A DNA stretch of 64,000 nt, from contig NZ_JAUSVX010000025.1 in NCBI RefSeq assembly GCF_030814995.1, positions 1-64,000 of the forward strand. The letters run 5' to 3'. The position numbers and the translations under genes were made by a program. A model generated the notes under the pieces. It saw nothing but the letters and a program-made list of their open reading frames with translations. It was not told where the DNA came from and did no database searches. Source of the DNA: Labrys wisconsinensis. Its GTDB lineage: Bacteria > Pseudomonadota > Alphaproteobacteria > Rhizobiales > Labraceae. Positions 9,740-24,268 of the stretch are shown here, in pieces. Position 1 is the first letter of the stretch. Every line of letters begins with the position of its first letter.

Positions 9740-11137
9740 TTAGATATGGATCGCGCGCCCCTCCACGGCAAGCGCCGCCTCCTTCACCGCCTCCGACATG
9801 GTGGGATGGGCGTGGCAGGTGCGGGCGAGGTCTTCGGAGGAGCCGCCGAACTCCATCAGCACCGCCGCCTCGGCGATCATCTCGCCGGCGCCGGCGCCGA
9901 CGATGTGGACGCCGAGCACCCGGTCGGTCGCCGCATCGGCCAGCACCTTGACGAAGCCGTCGGTGGTGCGGTTGGCGCGCGCCCGGCCATTGGCCATGAA
10001 CGGGAACTTGCCGACCTTGTAGGCGATGCCGGCCGCCTTCAGCTCCTCCTCGGTCTTGCCGACCGCCGCGACCTCCGGGAAGGTGTAGACCACGCCGGGA
10101 ATGACGTCGTAGTTCACATGGCCGTGCTGGCCGGCCAGGATCTCGGCGCAGGCCATGCCCTCGTCCTCGGCCTTGTGGGCCAGCATCGGGCCGCGCACCA
10201 CATCGCCGATGGCGTAGATGCCCGGCACATTGGTGCGGAACTGGTCGTCGATCACGACCCGCCCCCTGTCCAGGGCGACGCCCGCGGCCTCCAGCCCCAG
10301 GCCCTCGGTGTAGGGCCGGCGCCCGGTCGCCACCAGCACGATGTCGGCGGCGATGGTCTCGGCGGCGCCGCCGGCAACCGGCTCCAGCGTGACGCTCGCC
10401 CCGGCGCCCTCGACGGTGACGCCGGTGACCTTGCTGGCGAGCTTGAAGACGAAGCCCTGCTTCTGCAGCATGCGCTGGAACTGCTTGGCGACCTCGCCGT
10501 CCATGCCCGGCAGGATGCGGTCGAGATATTCGATCACGGTGACGCCGGCGCCGAGGCGGCGCCAGACCGAGCCGAGCTCGAGGCCGATGACGCCGGCGCC
10601 GATCACCACCAGCGTCTTGGGCACCGCCGCCAGCTCCAGCGCGCCGGTGGAGGAGACGACGACCTTCTCGTCGATGGTCACGCCGGGCAGCTGGGCCACG
10701 TCGGAGCCCGTGGCGATGACGATGGACTTGGCCTCGACCACCTGCTTCGACCCGTCCTCGGCCGTGACCTCGACCTTGCCGGGAGCCAGGATGGTGCCCG
10801 CGCCGGCATAGACCGCGATCTTGTTCTTCTTGAGCAGGAAGCCGACGCCGTTGACGTTGGCGTCGACGGTCTCCTGCTTGTGCTGCATCAGGCGCGGCAG
10901 GTTGAGAGCCGGCGCCGGCACCTCGATGCCGAAAGCCTTGAAGCCGTGGCCGGCCTCCTCGAACAGCTCGGAAGCATGCAGCAGCGCCTTGGAGGGGATG
11001 CAGCCGATATTGAGGCAGGTCCCGCCATGGGTCTTGCGCTTCTCCACCACGGCGACATTCAGGCCGAGCTGGGCGGCGCGGATGGCGCAGACATAGCCGC
11101 CGGGGCCGGTTCCGATGACGAGGAGATCGTGGGGCAT
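9740..11137 (-). CDS. lpd: Dihydrolipoyl dehydrogenase (E3 component)
   Basis: This is a 465-residue flavoprotein disulfide reductase that reoxidises lipoyl groups of the 2-oxoglutarate dehydrogenase complex using FAD and NAD+. The FAD-binding [17 protein letters not shown], the redox disulfide CLNIGC, the NAD-binding [13 protein letters not shown], the second FAD motif YAIGDV and the C-terminal His-Glu catalytic pair ([13 protein letters not shown]) are all intact. It is the last gene of the mdh-sucCDAB-lpd array, 19 bases after the DUF1579-like gene. Confidence 0.96.
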   Translation of the reverse strand: MPHDLLVIGTGPGGYVCAIRAAQLGLNVAVVEKRKTHGGTCLNIGCIPSKALLHASELFEEAGHGFKAFGIEVPAPALNLPRLMQHKQETVDANVNGVGFLLKKNKIAVYAGAGTILAPGKVEVTAEDGSKQVVEAKSIVIATGSDVAQLPGVTIDEKVVVSSTGALELAAVPKTLVVIGAGVIGLELGSVWRRLGAGVTVIEYLDRILPGMDGEVAKQFQRMLQKQGFVFKLASKVTGVTVEGAGASVTLEPVAGGAAETIAADIVLVATGRRPYTEGLGLEAAGVALDRGRVVIDDQFRTNVPGIYAIGDVVRGPMLAHKAEDEGMACAEILAGQHGHVNYDVIPGVVYTFPEVAAVGKTEEELKAAGIAYKVGKFPFMANGRARANRTTDGFVKVLADAATDRVLGVHIVGAGAGEMIAEAAVLMEFGGSSEDLARTCHAHPTMSEAVKEAALAVEGRAIHI

Positions 11138-11156
11138 CCGTGCGTTTCCAATCCTG

Positions 11157-11609
11157 CTAATCAAGTCGCTGATAGTCGCCTTCCAGCATGTCCGTCCAGT
11201 CGCCGCCCGCCGGCGCGAAGGCGACCGTGAGGCGGTATCGGCCCTCATCCGCGAAGACGTAGCGATGGCGGCCGGCGCCGCGGGCCGACCGGCGCGTGAA
11301 TTCCAGCCCGTCCCCGTCCCGCACGCCGATGCCGGGACCGTCGGGCACGAAGCCCATGGTGTCGAACAGGAACATGGCGAAGCGCTCGCGCTCGCCGTCC
11401 CAGGCGAAGACGGCGCGGGACTCGAAGGCGGTGCGCCCGTCCCGCACCTGGCGATAGCTCTGGAAGACATGGGTGCCGCCGAGGGCGACCTCGGCGACGG
11501 CCTCGCTCTCGGCCGGCCCGGCCGGCGCCCAGCGCGTCGTCGCCATCATCTCGGCGCCCCGCCAGCGGCCGGCGAGGCGGTGCAGCAGGCGATGATGCTC
11601 CGTCAGCAT
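11157..11609 (-). CDS. DUF1579-like small protein within the 2-oxoglutarate dehydrogenase operon
   Basis: This protein of about 150 residues begins [18 protein letters not shown]. The pattern of a short helix, then [19 protein letters not shown] and alternating beta strands with conserved aromatics ([17 protein letters not shown]) suggests the lipocalin-like DUF1579 family. There is no signal peptide or catalytic motif that I can name. It lies between sucB and lpd with short gaps on both sides and must be co-transcribed with them. Function unknown. Confidence 0.7.
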   Translation of the reverse strand: MLTEHHRLLHRLAGRWRGAEMMATTRWAPAGPAESEAVAEVALGGTHVFQSYRQVRDGRTAFESRAVFAWDGERERFAMFLFDTMGFVPDGPGIGVRDGDGLEFTRRSARGAGRHRYVFADEGRYRLTVAFAPAGGDWTDMLEGDYQRLD

Positions 11610-11662
11610 GGCGATGCCCCCTGCGCGATGCCGCCCCCCAACCCGTGGGGGCCGGCGCGGGA

Positions 11663-12898
11663 TCAGAGGTCGAGCACCAGGCGCGCCGGATCCTCCAGGC
11701 TCTCCTTGACCCGGACCAGGAAGGTCACCGCCTCCTTGCCGTCGATGATGCGGTGATCGTAGGAGAGCGCCAGGTACATCATCGGCCGCGCCACGATCTG
11801 GCCGCCGACCACCATCGGCCGCTCCTGGATCTTGTGCATGCCGAGGATGGCCGATTGCGGCGCGTTGAGGATCGGCGTCGACATCAGCGAGCCGTAGACG
11901 CCGCCATTGGAGATGGTGAAGGTGCCGCCCTGCATCTCCTCGATCTTGAGCTGGCCGTCGCGGGCGCGCTTGCCGAAATCGGCGATGGTCTTCTCGATGC
12001 CGGCGAGGCCGAGCCGGTCGGCGTCGCGGATGACCGGAACGACCAGGCCCTTGTCGGTGCCGACGGCGACGCCGACGTGGTAATAGTTCTTGTAGACGAT
12101 GTCCTGGCCGTCGATCTCGCCATTGACCGCCGGCATCTCCTTCAGCGCCTGGGTGCAGGCGCGCACGAAGAAGGACATGAAGCCGAGCTTCACGCCGTGC
12201 TTCTTCTCGAACAGCTCCTTGTACTGGTTGCGCAGCGCCATGACCGCGGTCATGTCGACCTCGTTGAAGGTCGTCAGCATGGCGGCGTTGGCCTGCGCCT
12301 CCTTCAGGCGGCGGGCGATGGTCTGGCGCAGCTTGGTCATGCGCACGCGCTCTTCGCGCGCGGCGTCGTCGGCCGGCGGCGCGATGCGCGGCGCGGGCGG
12401 GGCGACCGGCGTCGGAGCGGCGGGCGCAGGGGCCGGAGCGGGCGCGGCGGCAGGGGCCGCTGCGGCGGCGAGCACGTCGCCCTTCAGCACCTGGCCGCGG
12501 CGGCCGCTGCCCTCGATCGCGGCGGGATCGAGGCCCTTGTCGGCGGCGATCTTGGCGGCGGCGGGCGAGGGCGGCATCGGCGTGGCGGGAGCGGCCGGCG
12601 CAGGCTCCGGCTTGGCCGCGGGAGCGGCGGCCGGCTTCGGAGCCTCGGCGGCAGCACCCGTTCCGGCGGCGATGGTGCCGAGCACGGCGCCCGGGGTCAC
12701 GGTCTCGCCGGCCTTGGCGATGAGCTCGCCGAGCACGCCGGCGGCCGGGGCGTTGACCTCGAGCGTCACCTTGTCGGTTTCCAGCTCGAGCAGCGGCTCG
12801 TCGGCGCGCACGGCATCGCCCGGCTTCTTGAACCACTTGCCGACGGTGGCTTCCGTGACCGACTCGCCCAGGGTTGGGACCTTGATTTCCGTCGCCAT
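11663..12898 (-). CDS. sucB: Dihydrolipoyllysine succinyltransferase (E2 of 2-oxoglutarate dehydrogenase)
   Basis: This is the 411-residue E2 core of the complex, transferring succinyl groups to CoA. A single lipoyl domain carries the lipoylated Lys in ETDKVTLEV (about residue 43). It is followed by an Ala/Pro-rich swinging linker, a peripheral subunit-binding domain ([16 protein letters not shown], about 109-145), a second flexible Ala/Pro linker, and the acyltransferase domain ending with the catalytic [13 protein letters not shown]. Lying between the YciI-like gene and the DUF1579-like gene, it is co-directional with the other complex genes. Confidence 0.97.
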   Translation of the reverse strand: MATEIKVPTLGESVTEATVGKWFKKPGDAVRADEPLLELETDKVTLEVNAPAAGVLGELIAKAGETVTPGAVLGTIAAGTGAAAEAPKPAAAPAAKPEPAPAAPATPMPPSPAAAKIAADKGLDPAAIEGSGRRGQVLKGDVLAAAAAPAAAPAPAPAPAAPTPVAPPAPRIAPPADDAAREERVRMTKLRQTIARRLKEAQANAAMLTTFNEVDMTAVMALRNQYKELFEKKHGVKLGFMSFFVRACTQALKEMPAVNGEIDGQDIVYKNYYHVGVAVGTDKGLVVPVIRDADRLGLAGIEKTIADFGKRARDGQLKIEEMQGGTFTISNGGVYGSLMSTPILNAPQSAILGMHKIQERPMVVGGQIVARPMMYLALSYDHRIIDGKEAVTFLVRVKESLEDPARLVLDL

Positions 12899-12925
12899 CG
12901 CATCACACCCGGAACGGGCGTCCTC

Positions 12926-13243
12926 TCACGTTTCTTGAAGGTTCGGCCGGCCCACAATGGCGCTCAGCATGGGATAGATGTCGTAGGAGAAGCCGGCATC
13001 CGCCCGGATCACCGGATCGGTGCCGGTCAGGACGCGCATCTGCGCCTCGCTGTCGGCCCGGAACACGCCGAGGCCCCAGGGGCCGGCGGGGTCGGCGACC
13101 GGGCCGGCGATCAGCAGTGTGCCCTTCGCCGCGCAGTCCCGCAAATGCCCGGCATGGCGGGCCATCAGCGCCGCCTCCGCCTCCGTCATGTCGGAGGCGA
13201 AGCTCGGTCGCGGCGGGTTCAGCCTGCAGAGGAAATAGGGCAT
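12926..13243 (-). CDS. YciI-like (YCII family) small protein between sucA and sucB
   Basis: This is a 105-residue protein with the ferredoxin-like YCII fold pattern: MPYFLCRLNPPRPSF, then MARHAGHLRDCAAKGTLLIAGPV, then WGLGVFRADSEAQM and VIRADAGFSYDIYPM. The conserved His of the family sits in the ARHAGHL segment. Members are small putative enzymes, some linked to chlorinated aromatics, but most are uncharacterised. It is placed 17 bases after sucA and 27 bases before sucB, so it is translated from the same message as the dehydrogenase complex. Confidence 0.8.
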   Translation of the reverse strand: MPYFLCRLNPPRPSFASDMTEAEAALMARHAGHLRDCAAKGTLLIAGPVADPAGPWGLGVFRADSEAQMRVLTGTDPVIRADAGFSYDIYPMLSAIVGRPNLQET

Positions 13244-13260
13244 CGCGCTGCCGCCGACGG

Positions 13261-16215
<2,955 letters not shown>

Positions 16216-16249
16216 GGTCCCGATCCTTGGGTGATCTGGCGGAGTTCCG

Positions 16250-17134
16250 TCAGGCCTTGAGCAGTTCGACGAGGGTCTTCCCCAGCCGGGCGGGCGAGGG
16301 GGAGACGCGGATGCCCGCCGCCTCCATGGCGGCGACCTTGGAGGCGGCATCGCCCTTGCCGCCGGAGATGATGGCGCCGGCATGGCCCATGCGCCGCCCG
16401 GGGGGGGCGGTGCGGCCGGCGATGAAGCCGACCGTCGGCTTGGCGCGGCCACGCTTGGCCTCGTCGCGGAGGAACTGGGCCGCGTCCTCCTCGGCCGAGC
16501 CGCCGATCTCGCCGATCATCACGATGGAATGGGTGTCGGGGTCGGCGAGGAAGAGCTCGAGCACGTCGATGAACTCGGTGCCCTTGACCGGGTCGCCGCC
16601 GATGCCGACCGCGGTGGTCTGGCCCAGGCCCTCGTTGGTGGTCTGGAACACCGCCTCGTAGGTCAGCGTGCCGGAGCGCGAGACGATGCCGACGGAGCCG
16701 CGGCGGAAGATGTTGCCCGGCATGATGCCGATCTTGCAGTCCTCGGCCGTCATCACGCCCGGGCAGTTCGGTCCGATCAGCCGCGACTTCGAGCCGGAGA
16801 GCGCCCGCTTGACCTTGACCATGTCGGCCACCGGGATGCCCTCGGTGATGCAGACGATCAGCGGCACCTCGGCGTCGATCGCCTCGCAGATGGCGTCGGC
16901 CGCGCCCGGCGGCGGCACGTAGATCACCGAGGCATCGGCGCCGGTGGCGCCGCGGGCCTCGGCCACGGTGTCGAACACCGGCAGGCCGAGGTGCACCGAG
17001 CCGCCCTTGCCGGGCGAGGTGCCGCCGACCATGCGCGTGCCGTACTTGATGGCCTGCTCGGAATGGAAGGTGCCGTTCTTGCCGGTGAAGCCCTGGCAGA
17101 TGACGCGGGTGGTCTTGTCGATGAGAATGGACAT
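16250..17134 (-). CDS. sucD: Succinyl-CoA synthetase alpha subunit
   Basis: This is a 294-residue subunit that binds CoA and carries the phosphohistidine intermediate. The N-terminal Rossmann domain shows [16 protein letters not shown] and the ligase domain has GPNCPGVM. The active-site His is in [12 protein letters not shown]. The start MSILIDK lies two bases after the sucC stop codon, indicating tight translational coupling to the beta subunit. No anomaly seen. Confidence 0.97.
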   Translation of the reverse strand: MSILIDKTTRVICQGFTGKNGTFHSEQAIKYGTRMVGGTSPGKGGSVHLGLPVFDTVAEARGATGADASVIYVPPPGAADAICEAIDAEVPLIVCITEGIPVADMVKVKRALSGSKSRLIGPNCPGVMTAEDCKIGIMPGNIFRRGSVGIVSRSGTLTYEAVFQTTNEGLGQTTAVGIGGDPVKGTEFIDVLELFLADPDTHSIVMIGEIGGSAEEDAAQFLRDEAKRGRAKPTVGFIAGRTAPPGRRMGHAGAIISGGKGDAASKVAAMEAAGIRVSPSPARLGKTLVELLKA

Positions 17135-17136
17135 CC

Positions 17137-18330
17137 TTAACCCCGCACCGCCTTGACGATCTTCTGGGCCGCATCGTCGAGATCGTCGGCCGAGATCACG
17201 TTCAGCCCCGATTCCCGGATGATTGTCTTGCCGAGCTCGACATTGGTCCCTTCGAGCCGCACCACCAGCGGCACGGTGAGGCCGACATCGGTGACCGCCG
17301 CGATCACGCCCTCGGCGATGACGTCGCAGCGCATGATGCCGCCGAAGATGTTGACCAGGATGCCCTTCACGTTGGGGTCGGCGGTGATGATCTTGAAGGC
17401 CGCCGTCACCTTCTCCTTGGTGGCGCCGCCGCCGACGTCGAGGAAGTTGGCCGGCTCCTCGCCGTAGAGCTTGATGATGTCCATGGTGGCCATGGCCAGG
17501 CCCGCGCCGTTGACCATGCAGCCGATGGTGCCGTCGAGCGCGACATAGGACAGATCGTAGCGCGAGGCCTCGATCTCCTTGGGGTCCTCCTCGGTCTCGT
17601 CGCGCAGAGCGACGATGTCGGGGTGGCGGTAGAGCGCGTTGGAATCGAAGCCGATCTTGGCGTCGAGGCACTTGAGCTCGCCGCCGGTGGAGACGATCAG
17701 CGGATTGACCTCCAGCATCGCCATGTCCTTGGCGACGAAGGCGGTGTAGAGCTTGGCGGTCAGCGACACGGCCTGCTTGGCGAGATCGCCGGTGAGGCCG
17801 AACGCCTTGGCGACGGCGAGGCCGTGATGGGGCATGATGCCGGTGGCCGGGTCGACCGAGAAGGTGATGATCTTCTCCGGCGTGTCGTGGGCCACCTTCT
17901 CGATGTCCATGCCGCCTTCGGTGGAGACGACGAAGGCGACGCGGCTGGTGGAGCGGTCGACCAGAAGGGAGAGGTAGAGCTCCTTGTCGATGTCGGAGCC
18001 GTCCTCGATGTAGAGGCGGCCCACCTGCTTGCCGGCCGGGCCGGTCTGCACGGTCACCAGCGTGTTGCCGAGCATCTCCTGCGCATGGGCCCGGACCTCG
18101 TCGAGGGACCTCGCCAGGCGCACGCCGCCCTTGGCGCCCTCGGGCAGTTCCTTGAACTTGCCCTTGCCGCGCCCGCCGGCGTGGATCTGCGACTTGACGA
18201 CATAGAGCGGCCCGCCGAGCGTCTCGGCCGCCTTGACCGCCTCCTCGACGGTGAAGGCCGGGATGCCGCGTGAGACCGGCGCCCCGAAGTCCCTCAGCAC
18301 CGCCTTGGCCTGGTATTCATGGATGTTCAT
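17137..18330 (-). CDS. sucC: Succinyl-CoA synthetase beta subunit
   Basis: This is a 397-residue ATP-grasp subunit that forms succinyl-CoA synthetase with SucD and makes ATP or GTP from succinyl-CoA. It begins [16 protein letters not shown], the invariant start of the family, followed by the ATP-grasp [12 protein letters not shown], the metal-binding LEVNPLI and the C-terminal [13 protein letters not shown] and [15 protein letters not shown] motifs. It sits between mdh and sucD with an intercistronic hairpin upstream. Confidence 0.97.
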   Translation of the reverse strand: MNIHEYQAKAVLRDFGAPVSRGIPAFTVEEAVKAAETLGGPLYVVKSQIHAGGRGKGKFKELPEGAKGGVRLARSLDEVRAHAQEMLGNTLVTVQTGPAGKQVGRLYIEDGSDIDKELYLSLLVDRSTSRVAFVVSTEGGMDIEKVAHDTPEKIITFSVDPATGIMPHHGLAVAKAFGLTGDLAKQAVSLTAKLYTAFVAKDMAMLEVNPLIVSTGGELKCLDAKIGFDSNALYRHPDIVALRDETEEDPKEIEASRYDLSYVALDGTIGCMVNGAGLAMATMDIIKLYGEEPANFLDVGGGATKEKVTAAFKIITADPNVKGILVNIFGGIMRCDVIAEGVIAAVTDVGLTVPLVVRLEGTNVELGKTIIRESGLNVISADDLDDAAQKIVKAVRG

Positions 18331-18373
18331 GGAGGGGTCCCGCGTTGCCCGTGTTCCCGCTGTGACGCACGGT

Positions 18374-18390
18374 CCGGGCCGACGGCCCGG
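18374..18390. other. Intercistronic hairpin between mdh and sucC
   Basis: CCGGGCC and GGCCCGG (7 bp) are separated by GAC in the 86-base gap between mdh and sucC. There is no T-run, so it is not a classical terminator. It could mark an mRNA processing or stability boundary inside the operon. Confidence 0.5.
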
Positions 18391-18416
18391 GCCGCTGGTT
18401 CATTCCCTGGCGCGCG

Positions 18417-19719
<1,303 letters not shown>

Positions 19720-20457
19720 TCACCCGAGATAGTCGTGCACGACCTCGCCGAGGCCGAGCGTCAGGTCGGCGAGGATGTGCACGCCGGAGACGACGCGCTT
19801 GACCGGCAGCTGCGCCACCGGCGCCAGGGCATGGTGGAACAGCTCCAGCCCGGCCGGCCCCTCCCAGGCGCCCTTCACCGTCACGTCCTCGAGGAAATAG
19901 CGCACCAGCTCGCAGATGCGCGGTGTGCAGTCGACATGGGGGACGATCTTGAGCAGGAAGGAGGGCGTCTCCAGCGAGGCCTTGATCCGGGCCGTGTCGA
20001 GCGCCCGGTGCTTGTAGCCCATGGAGCCGGTGGCGACGCGCACCGTGCCGTAGTCGAGGGTGCCGAGCAGCACGTCCTTCTGGGCGTTCAGCGAAGGCTG
20101 GGCCAGCTTCTTGGGGAAGCCCCAGATCTCGCGGCCGCCGGCGATCGGGGCATCGTCGTCGAGATACATGGAATGGACGTAGCCGCCGGCGACGCCCTCG
20201 AAGGTCACCGGGATCACTTGCCCGGACTCGGTGTAGTTGCCGAAGCCGGTGGAGTCCGGCATGCGGATGAACTCGTACTTCACCTGCGGCGCGGCGATCT
20301 CGAGCGGCTCGGGCACGACAGCGCGCAGGGCCTCCATCTCGGTCTCGTAGGTGATGATGAGATATTCCCGGTCGACGAAGCGGTAGGGCCCCGGCGGATA
20401 GCTGGGGCTGGTCAACGGCATGGCGAAGGCGTTGCGACGGACTTCCTCGGGGGTCAT
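19720..20457 (-). CDS. adc: Acetoacetate decarboxylase
   Basis: This is a 245-residue enzyme converting acetoacetate to acetone and CO2 through a Schiff base. The catalytic lysine pair is visible in [13 protein letters not shown], the hallmark of the family, preceded by [11 protein letters not shown]. The N-terminal [19 protein letters not shown] matches characterised members. The start MTPEEVRR is preferred over an upstream ATG because it matches family length. It diverges from rph. The substrate could be a related beta-keto acid, as the family also has members of altered specificity. Confidence 0.9.
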   Translation of the reverse strand: MTPEEVRRNAFAMPLTSPSYPPGPYRFVDREYLIITYETEMEALRAVVPEPLEIAAPQVKYEFIRMPDSTGFGNYTESGQVIPVTFEGVAGGYVHSMYLDDDAPIAGGREIWGFPKKLAQPSLNAQKDVLLGTLDYGTVRVATGSMGYKHRALDTARIKASLETPSFLLKIVPHVDCTPRICELVRYFLEDVTVKGAWEGPAGLELFHHALAPVAQLPVKRVVSGVHILADLTLGLGEVVHDYLG

Positions 20458-20605
20458 GGCGGGGCTCCGGTGCAGGTTGCGCTGCAACATCGGGCGCAAT
20501 CGCGGCCGCGATGTGGCCGTGCTGCGTCCTTGCCGCCGGGGTCACGGCGCTTTAGAAGCGCGCTGAGGCCATCGGGGATGGCTGACGCCATCGGAGATTC
20601 CAGCC

Positions 20606-21322
20606 ATGCGCCCTTCCCGCCGAGCGCCGGACGAATTGCGGCCCGTCTCGATCGAGCGGGCCGTCGCGCGCTATGCCGAGGGTTCCTGCCTGATCAAGTT
20701 CGGCGAGACGCACGTGCTGGTCACCGCCTCGCTGGAGGACAAGCCGCCGCCGTGGCTGCGCGGCACCGGCAAGGGCTGGGTCACGGCTGAATATGCCATG
20801 CTGCCGCGCGCCACCCACGAGCGCACGCGGCGCGAATCCAGCTCCGGCAAGCCCTCGGGCCGCACCCAGGAGATCCAGCGCCTGGTCGGCCGCTCGCTGC
20901 GCGCCGTGGTCGACCTGGTGCGGCTCGGCGAGAAGCAGATCATGATCGACTGCGACGTGCTGCAGGCGGACGGGGGCACCCGCACCGCCTCGATCACCGG
21001 CGCCTGGGTGGCACTGCACGACTGCTTCCAGTGGATGGTCGGCCGCAACATGCTGAACGTCAGCCCGCTGAAGGACCATGTCGCCGCCATTTCCTGCGGC
21101 ATCTCCCGCGGGCAGGCGGTGCTCGACCTCGACTATGCCGAGGATTCGGAGGCGCAGACCGACGCGAACTTCGTGATAACCGGCTCGGGCGGCCTGGTCG
21201 AGGTGCAGGGCACGGCCGAGGGAGCGCCCTTCTCCGAGGACCAGCTCATCGACATGCTCGCCCTCGCCAAGGGCGGCGTCGCCAAGCTGGTGGCGCTGCA
21301 GAAGCAGGCGGTGGCCGGATGA
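20606..21322 (+). CDS. rph: Ribonuclease PH
   Basis: This is a 238-residue phosphorolytic 3'-5' exoribonuclease that trims tRNA 3' ends. It shows the start [23 protein letters not shown] in fragments, the [13 protein letters not shown] strand, the phosphate-binding [20 protein letters not shown] region (GRT..IQRLIGR) and the C-terminal [18 protein letters not shown]. Its stop codon overlaps the rdgB start (ATGA), so the two genes are coupled, as commonly seen in alphaproteobacteria. Confidence 0.97.
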   Translation: MRPSRRAPDELRPVSIERAVARYAEGSCLIKFGETHVLVTASLEDKPPPWLRGTGKGWVTAEYAMLPRATHERTRRESSSGKPSGRTQEIQRLVGRSLRAVVDLVRLGEKQIMIDCDVLQADGGTRTASITGAWVALHDCFQWMVGRNMLNVSPLKDHVAAISCGISRGQAVLDLDYAEDSEAQTDANFVITGSGGLVEVQGTAEGAPFSEDQLIDMLALAKGGVAKLVALQKQAVAG

Positions 21323-21927
21323 GCCGCAAGCTGACCGGCAGAATCGTGCTGGCGACCCACAATGCCGGCAAGCTCGCCGAGTTCCGGGCGCTGATGGCGC
21401 CGCACGGCGTCGACGTCACCTCCGCCGGCGAGCTCGGCCTGCCGGTGCCCGAGGAGACCGGCACCACCTTCTCGGAGAACGCCCGCATCAAGGCGCTCGC
21501 CGCGGTGGCGGCCACGGGGCTGCCGGCCATCGCCGACGACTCGGGCCTGTGCGTCGCCGCCCTCGGTGGCGCCCCCGGCGTCTACACCGCCGACTGGGCC
21601 GGCGAGCCGCGCGACTGGACCCGCGCCATGGGCCGGGTCGAGGCCGAGCTCGCCAACGCCAAGGCAACGACGCCCGAGCAGCGGGGAGCCACCTTCGTGT
21701 CGCTGATCGCCGTGGTCTGGCCCGACGGCCACACGGAAGAGTTCGAAGGCCGGGCCGAGGGCACGCTGGTCTGGCCGCCGCGCGGCTCCTTCGGCCACGG
21801 CTACGATCCGATGTTCCAGCCCGACGGCAGCGACCGGACCTTCGCCGAGATGGGCGAGGCGGAGAAGAACACGCGCTCGCACCGGGCGAAATCGTTCGAG
21901 AAGCTGGCGGCGGCGTGTTTGGGGTGA
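21319..21927 (+). CDS. rdgB: XTP/dITP diphosphatase (RdgB/HAM1 family)
   Basis: This is a 202-residue house-cleaning pyrophosphatase that hydrolyses dITP and XTP to keep deaminated purines out of DNA. Motifs: [15 protein letters not shown] at the N-terminus (substrate loop), [23 protein letters not shown] with the catalytic Asp, and [13 protein letters not shown] near the C-terminus. The start overlaps the rph stop. In many relatives hemW follows; here the next genes are a toxin-antitoxin pair. Confidence 0.96.
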   Translation: MSRKLTGRIVLATHNAGKLAEFRALMAPHGVDVTSAGELGLPVPEETGTTFSENARIKALAAVAATGLPAIADDSGLCVAALGGAPGVYTADWAGEPRDWTRAMGRVEAELANAKATTPEQRGATFVSLIAVVWPDGHTEEFEGRAEGTLVWPPRGSFGHGYDPMFQPDGSDRTFAEMGEAEKNTRSHRAKSFEKLAAACLG

Positions 21928-22128
21928 AGGAGACGGCGGCTCGGGCCTGCCGAGATCGATGAGCATCAAGACCGATGGGCGGCGAACTTGGCGATGACGC
22001 GCCACACCTGTGGCCGTCGCGCAGTGACGCGGCATTGCAGGAAGAGGTCGGACGGAACGGCCTTTGACGAAACCGCGCAAAAAGCGTATTTTCCGCTAAA
22101 GACGTGAAACGGCTTTTGAAGGGAGTCC

Positions 22129-22398
22129 ATGCGCGAGGTACCCACCAGCGAATTCACCCGGAATTTCGGACAATACCGGGAAATCGTTCAGCGCGAGCCG
22201 ATTGCCGTCACAAGCCACGGACGCCCGACGGCCTATCTCGTTTCGGCAGTCGAGTTTGAAGAACTGCAACATTACAAGAAATTGGTGCGGCGGTCCTTTG
22301 CCACGACCGAGCTGACGCATGAAGAGACCGAGGCGATTGCGGCCAGCCGCATGTCGCCGGAGCACGATCACCTCAACAGCCTGCTCGACGACAAATAG
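22129..22398 (+). CDS. Phd/YefM-type antitoxin
   Basis: This is an 89-residue protein with the Phd/YefM N-terminal DNA-binding fold: VPTSEFTRNFGQYREIVQ, then the strand-turn EPIAVTSHGRPTAYLVSAVEFEEL in two parts. The acidic C-terminal tail (ELTHEETEAIAASR) would be the disordered toxin-neutralising segment. Such antitoxins bind their own promoter and repress the pair. The toxin-like gene begins two bases after its stop. The local codon use and base composition are less GC-biased than the neighbouring housekeeping genes, consistent with acquisition. Confidence 0.88.
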   Translation: MREVPTSEFTRNFGQYREIVQREPIAVTSHGRPTAYLVSAVEFEELQHYKKLVRRSFATTELTHEETEAIAASRMSPEHDHLNSLLDDK

Positions 22399-22400
22399 GG

Positions 22401-22832
22401 ATGGCGATCCCGACGCCGCAGCCCGGCTTGGTAATTTCCTATTCGTATCTCTGGCATCACGAGCATCGCGCTGGTCGAGATGAAGGCCGCAAGGATCGGC
22501 CGTGCGTCATCGCGCTCGCGGTCGAGCGCGACGACCACGGCCCGATCGTCACAGTGGTGCCGATCACCCATGCGCCACCGGCCGACACTTCGCTTGCCAT
22601 CGAGCTTCCACCCGGCGTCAAGCGTCACCTCGGCCTGGATGGCGCGCGATCATGGGTCGTGTTGCACGAGGGAAATCGCTTCGCCTGACCCGGCTACGAC
22701 CTGCGGCCGATCCCTGGCAGGCAAGACCACCATGTCTACGGGTTCCTGCCGCCGCGCCTGTTCGCGATCCTCGTCGAACGTTTCCGTGCAATCTGGGCTG
22801 CCGGCCAGGTTCGCCCCATCGGGCGGGACTGA
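22401..22832 (+). pseudogene. PemK/MazF-like toxin gene interrupted by an in-frame TGA
   Basis: The frame opens with MAIPTPQPGLVISYSYLW, contains RPCVIALAVERDDHGPIVTVVPITHA and stops at TGA 22686-22688 after 95 codons. Reading on in the same frame gives another 47 sense codons with strongly protein-like content, PGYDLRPIPGRQDHHVYGFL then PPRLFAILVERF, to a second stop at 22830-22832. In relatives a Trp sits in NxFxWPGxDLRP, so a TGG to TGA change would explain the break. The intact protein would have about 143 residues. The first part alone may be folded but lacks the C-terminal helix. The family assignment is moderate; the split frame is seen directly. Confidence 0.7.
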
Positions 22833-22874
22833 TCTGCGCGCAAGAAGCAAGCGGGAGGGCGCAACGCCTCGCGC

Positions 22875-23618
22875 CTACTCCGCCGCCAGGGCCAGCGGCT
22901 CGGGCTCCAGCCAGAGGTCGAGGAAGGCATCCAGCCACCTCGCCACGGCGTGGTCGTGCTGGAAGCGGCCGGCGATCTGGGTGGCGCGGTCCTGGGCGCC
23001 GGGCACGGCGAGCTTGGCCTCCTCGCACATGGTCCACCGGCACAGCATCAGATGCGTCACCTCGGGGTGGAACTGCAGGCCGTAGGCATTGCGGCCGCAG
23101 CGCACCGCCTGGTTGGCGAAAGTGTCGCCGGCGGCCATCAACTCCATGCCGCGAACATGCTCGAAGCCTTCGTTGTGCCAATGATAGACATGGCTCGGCC
23201 AAGCCATCAGCGCCGCGCCGGCCTGGGTCGGCCGCAGCGGCCAATAGCCGATCTCGACATGGCCGTCCGGGTGGCGCGACACACGGCCGCCGAGGTGGCG
23301 CGCCATCATCTGCGCGCCGAGGCAGATGCCGAGAAAGGGCTTTTCCTCGCGCAGCGGCACGCCGATCCAGTCGATCTCGCGGCGGATCCAGGCCTCGTCG
23401 TCGTTGCAGCTCATCGGACCGCCGAAGACGACGGCGCCGGCATGCCCGGCCATGGTCTCCGGCAGGGGATCGCCGAAGCGCGGCCGGCGGATGTCGAGCT
23501 CGTAGCCGCGCTCCCGGAGCAGCCGTCCGACCCGCCCGGGGGTGGAGTGCTCCTGGTGCAGCACGACGAGGATCTTGGGCGCGGACACGGCGGGCTCGGG
23601 AAACACTTTCCTAACCAT
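22875..23618 (-). CDS. Class I glutamine amidotransferase-like protein
   Basis: This is a 247-residue stand-alone GATase1 domain. The nucleophile Cys is in FLGICLGAQMMA, the catalytic His-Glu pair in GLQFHPEVTHLM, and an early FGGPMSCNDDE loop is typical of the GMP-synthase-like subfamily often annotated glutamine amidotransferase. No partner synthase domain is fused. The start MVRKVFPE lacks a strong ribosome site; an ATG 11 codons upstream (23651) is possible. The acceptor substrate is unknown; gamma-glutamyl-polyamine-type hydrolases are more distant relatives. Confidence 0.85.
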   Translation of the reverse strand: MVRKVFPEPAVSAPKILVVLHQEHSTPGRVGRLLRERGYELDIRRPRFGDPLPETMAGHAGAVVFGGPMSCNDDEAWIRREIDWIGVPLREEKPFLGICLGAQMMARHLGGRVSRHPDGHVEIGYWPLRPTQAGAALMAWPSHVYHWHNEGFEHVRGMELMAAGDTFANQAVRCGRNAYGLQFHPEVTHLMLCRWTMCEEAKLAVPGAQDRATQIAGRFQHDHAVARWLDAFLDLWLEPEPLALAAE

Positions 23619-23837
23619 AGTGTTACGAGAGTCTTGGCGAAAAGTTAACATCTCGGGCTGTGCGCTGCGGCAAGGCGGCGCCGTCATTCCTGCAAAGACC
23701 ATGCAAGCGGCGTGCCTCGTGTCGAAACGGACACAGGCGACGCATGGATGCAGCATCCGGCGCGCCCGCGCCGTGCGCCGGCGCACAAAGCCGCCGGGTC
23801 CGCGTGAACTTTTCGGCGCGATCGGCGTTTGCAGCGC

Positions 23838-24179
23838 ATGATGAAGCCGATCCTCATTGTCGAGGACGATCCGATGATCGCCATGGACCTCGAGACTATC
23901 GCCAGCGACGCGGGCGTGGTGCCGGTGTGCTGCGGCAGCCTGCGCGAGGCCGTGCGGGCGGCGGACCGGGCGGACTATGCGCTGGCGCTGCTCGACATCA
24001 ACCTGCCCGACGGGACCACCTTCGCCCTGGCGCGCCAGCTCGCCGCGCGGGGCGTGCCGGTCATGTTCATCTCCGCCATCCGCAAGGCCGAGATTCCGGC
24101 CGAGCTGGCGGCAGCCCGCCTCCTGCCCAAGCCCTTCCGGGCGGCGGAGGTGAAGGCGGTCATCTCCGCGGCGACCTGA
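23838..24179 (+). CDS. Single-domain response regulator
   Basis: This 113-residue protein consists of a receiver domain only. The acidic pair follows ILIVEDDPMIAMD, the phospho-acceptor is Asp53 in LLDINLPDGT, and the switch Lys98 lies in LLPKPFR. There is no output domain, so it works by protein-protein contact, as phosphorelay intermediates do. It resembles the stand-alone receivers found in multi-step relays of alphaproteobacteria. The nearest histidine kinase must lie outside the window. TTG 23829 is a less likely start. Confidence 0.85.
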   Translation: MMKPILIVEDDPMIAMDLETIASDAGVVPVCCGSLREAVRAADRADYALALLDINLPDGTTFALARQLAARGVPVMFISAIRKAEIPAELAAARLLPKPFRAAEVKAVISAAT

Positions 24180-24268
24180 GCCGCGTCCGCGGCGACCTGA
24201 GGCTGCCCGGGCCGGTTCCGGGCGCAAGCTTGCCTTCCCCGGCCCTTTCCCTTAAACGGCGCTGCGAT

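Noticed and set aside
22686-22688. TGA read as selenocysteine in the toxin gene
   Set aside because: No selenocysteine insertion hairpin was seen and the family has no known selenoproteins; a Trp to stop change is simpler.
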